Virus record (IMG/VR): IMGVR_UViG_3300017605_000575
Coordinates: 1 to 47,941 of that record
Length of the DNA: 47,941 nucleotides
Strand: one strand, 5' to 3'
Source of the DNA: a virus
Shown: positions 46,964 to 47,941 of the stretch, piece after piece
Position numbering within the stretch: position 1 is the stretch's first letter
Layout of the letters: each line of letters opens with the position of its first letter
Notes under the pieces: generated by a model
The model's database searches: none
Seen by the model: the letters and a program-made list of their open reading frames with translations, nothing else
What the model was told of the DNA's origin: nothing
Made by a program: the position numbers and the translations under genes

Positions 46964-47279
46964 CCTGCTTCCCCTTGATTAGTGTGACGTGCGGGTTATC
47001 GGCGTACTCCCCGTAACCGTTCGCGCGGAGGGCGAAGGCTACGAGGTGCCAGACGTGGTTCTTCTCCCGGTCGTAGTTGGTCACCCAGCCGGTGCTGGGC
47101 TTGCACTTCCACTCGTCCCTGATCTTGTATTCATTCCCCACGTCCTTCACGCGGGCGATGTAGTTGCAGAGGCGATGGCTCTGACCATAGCTCCGCCCCA
47201 CGTTGCCTATCACGAGCTTCTCTAGCTCGGTGACCTGCCCCGTGATCGCGCTGTGCAACTCCACCTTCACGACTAACAT
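46212..47279 (-). CDS. conserved phage protein with unclosed reading frame over the polymerase gene
   Basis: Residues 1-105 (MLVVKVELHSAITGQVTELE, YIARVKDVGNE, VWHLVAFALRANGYGEY) match a small conserved phage protein usually next to the DNA polymerase, normally about 100-120 aa. Here no stop follows, and the frame stays open for 752 bases inside the polymerase gene. The polymerase frame has a TAA just before its own ATG, so one base inserted or lost upstream would restore a normal ending. The extension may be an assembly error, a true indel or an overlap. Start at 47279 overlaps the previous stop (TGATG). Confidence 0.65.
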   Translation of the reverse strand: MLVVKVELHSAITGQVTELEKLVIGNVGRSYGQSHRLCNYIARVKDVGNEYKIRDEWKCKPSTGWVTNYDREKNHVWHLVAFALRANGYGEYADNPHVTLIKGKQDEGHAGRGAASAGGEGVQRLRVPGHDGDAGDIRHPAAEAGHGPGADIQVVAGPAVTLHYHDPAGLQDRPLRAAGCEETAREGPSGSGEGYPTATSRPREVGRGTVEPSRLPQEQAEEKRNPRETFMAEAEARGVTSQRVREILYTLWGFTRCPEALRGEFIDTMSASLVRLAARAGASWEGRDGNDGRRRPAADQSCGGGVGGHGTEEERDRARLAACTQTFTGTFGPLRGHPHNAGHQQAAGVPELQAL

Positions 47280-47383
47280 CAGATGCCTCCGCCTTGAGTG
47301 ATACACCAGAGCAGGAAGCCGAAGCTCCCGATCAGGATAGTCCAGTAGGCGACTACGGCCCACCAACTAGGTTGTCTCCGCAT
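47279..47383 (-). CDS. 34-aa transmembrane peptide
   Basis: AAGGAGG precedes the ATG at 47383. Short peptide with one hydrophobic span rich in Trp and Tyr (WWAVVAYWTILIGSFGFLLW). Stop overlaps the next ATG. Probably a membrane-active or membrane-anchoring phage peptide; no known family. Confidence 0.6.
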   Translation of the reverse strand: MRRQPSWWAVVAYWTILIGSFGFLLWCITQGGGI

Positions 47384-47639
47384 CGCGTGTCCTCCTTTGC
47401 CACCAACGCTCGCGAGTCTCCCACGCAAAGCGCATCTCCGCAATGTGGCGGATTGCCGCAAGCTCGTCGGCAATTGCGCGCAGGCTGATCGCGGAACTGG
47501 TCGCGGCTAGGTCAACTGGCAGGGCAGTGAGGGCGGGTTCGAGCCGCTGCCCCACGCCCTGCGCCGTCTGGAACGCACTCATGTCCGCAGGACGGCTGCG
47601 CCCTTCGAGGTCAATCTTCCTGTACGCCATAGCGGTCAC
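47367..47639 (-). CDS. hypothetical protein, 90 aa
   Basis: GTG start with GGAGG about nine bases upstream; an ATG three codons later is too far. Helical with AFQTAQGVGQRLEPALTALP and ISLRAIADELAAIRHIAEMR, ending in a basic WQRRTRDAE region. Overlaps both small membrane genes. Unrecognised. Confidence 0.6.
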   Translation of the reverse strand: MTAMAYRKIDLEGRSRPADMSAFQTAQGVGQRLEPALTALPVDLAATSSAISLRAIADELAAIRHIAEMRFAWETRERWWQRRTRDAETT

Positions 47640-47757
47640 GGTTTGCTACCTCCTCGAACTTATCGGCTATCCTCTCCAGGTACTCGGCGATATGCCAGAG
47701 ACAGTAGGCGCTGAAGAGGACGGACATCACCAAGCAGAACTGTGCGATATCACTCAC
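47611..47757 (-). CDS. 48-aa membrane protein
   Basis: GTG start overlapping the end of the deoxyribosyltransferase-like gene, with GGGAG seven bases upstream. One hydrophobic span (AQFCLVMSVLFSAYCLW) followed by an amphipathic helix (YLERIADKFEEVANR). Ends inside the 90-aa gene. Function unknown. Confidence 0.55.
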   Translation of the reverse strand: MSDIAQFCLVMSVLFSAYCLWHIAEYLERIADKFEEVANRDRYGVQED

Positions 47758-47941
47758 TGCCCATCTCCCTGTTTAGGAAGTCTATGAACTCCGAGTAGTG
47801 CTCCTGCAGGGGCAGATAGTGGAAGATGTTGTTCTTCCGGCCAATGATCACGATCCGCTTCCCGCCCGCGAGGGCGAGGCCCAGCTCCGTGTGATGCCCG
47901 GCGCCGACCGCCCCACAGAAGCACACGAACACGTCGCAGCC
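47750..47941 (-). CDS. nucleoside 2-deoxyribosyltransferase-like protein, C-terminal part
   Basis: Continuation of the gene starting at 348 across the circular join; bases 47801-47941 duplicate 1-141. This segment encodes the catalytic GHHTELGLALA motif, the strand KRIVIIG and an aromatic tail (NIFHYLP) typical of the family, and ends in a TGA at 47750. The stop is overlapped by the GTG start of the next small gene (start 47757). Seen alone at the right edge it would be mistaken for a 60-aa ORF. Confidence 0.8.
   Translation of the reverse strand, partial: GCDVFVCFCGAVGAGHHTELGLALAGGKRIVIIGRKNNIFHYLPLQEHYSEFIDFLNREMGSE
47801..47941. repeat. terminal direct repeat, right copy
   Basis: Exact second copy of bases 1-141. 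Joining the two copies restores one continuous minus-strand reading frame from 348 through the junction to 47750. The unique genome length is therefore 47,800 bp. Confidence 0.97.

Noticed and set aside
47443-47787. Plus-strand frame at 47443-47787
   Set aside because: Antisense to three small minus-strand genes with good sites and stop-start overlaps; no site of its own.
1-47941. Phage RNA polymerase, integrase, tRNA genes or CRISPR array
   Set aside because: Looked for and not found. No T7-type polymerase motifs, no tyrosine or serine recombinase, no tRNA cloverleaf noticed and no regularly spaced repeats beyond the 11-bp units.

Overview
The window is the genome of a tailed double-stranded DNA phage, most likely a podovirus, assembled as one closed contig. 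The last 141 bases (47801-47941) repeat the first 141 bases exactly, so the unique sequence is 47,800 bp and the map is circular or circularly permuted. Evidence for a podovirus is a late block with terminase, portal, scaffold, capsid, a tail-tube adaptor, a nozzle-like protein and very large ejection proteins, with no tape measure, sheath or tail-assembly chaperone genes. GC is high, ribosome binding sites are GGAG-type and promoters look like sigma-70, which suggests a Gram-negative, Pseudomonadota-like host. I see no integrase and no phage RNA polymerase, so the phage looks lytic and dependent on host transcription. The host cannot be named from the sequence.

Layout. (1) A leftward (minus-strand) block runs from 11010 to 1, through the junction, and on from 47800 to 43085. 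It begins with a PEP-synthase-like swivelling-domain protein overlapping a cysteine phosphatase. It continues through small proteins, a Cas4/RecB-like nuclease, a Sak4-like ATPase, a Fis-type HTH protein and an SSB-like protein. Next come a string of small basic proteins, a uracil-DNA-glycosylase/3'-5' exonuclease fusion, a nucleoside deoxyribosyltransferase-like enzyme (spanning the contig junction) and small membrane peptides. It ends with a family A DNA polymerase lacking its own exonuclease, a metallophosphoesterase and unknown genes. (2) A rightward accessory block at 11316-14644 holds unrecognised small, often membrane, proteins and a hairpin-rich intergenic stretch that looks like a structured RNA. 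(3) A leftward four-gene cassette lies at 15596-14727. (4) A control or origin region at 15597-16413 has a 20-bp palindrome, five 11-bp direct repeats, several GC-rich hairpins and a strong promoter. (5) A rightward late block at 16414-43073 encodes a RepA-like helicase, terminase, a spike protein, head and tail proteins, lysis genes and ejection proteins, converging on the leftward block at about 43.08 kb.

How it works together. The leftward block supplies DNA replication, recombination and nucleotide handling. The polymerase is divided into two genes: the exonuclease half is fused to a uracil-DNA glycosylase and the polymerase half lies four small genes plus the deoxyribosyltransferase-like gene downstream. 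The late block packages DNA and builds the virion. The most unusual parts are the PEP-synthase-like/phosphatase pair, the hairpin-rich RNA candidate at 12722-12954, the iteron and hairpin region before the helicase, and a spike gene whose second carbohydrate-binding-like repeat has clearly lower GC than its surroundings.
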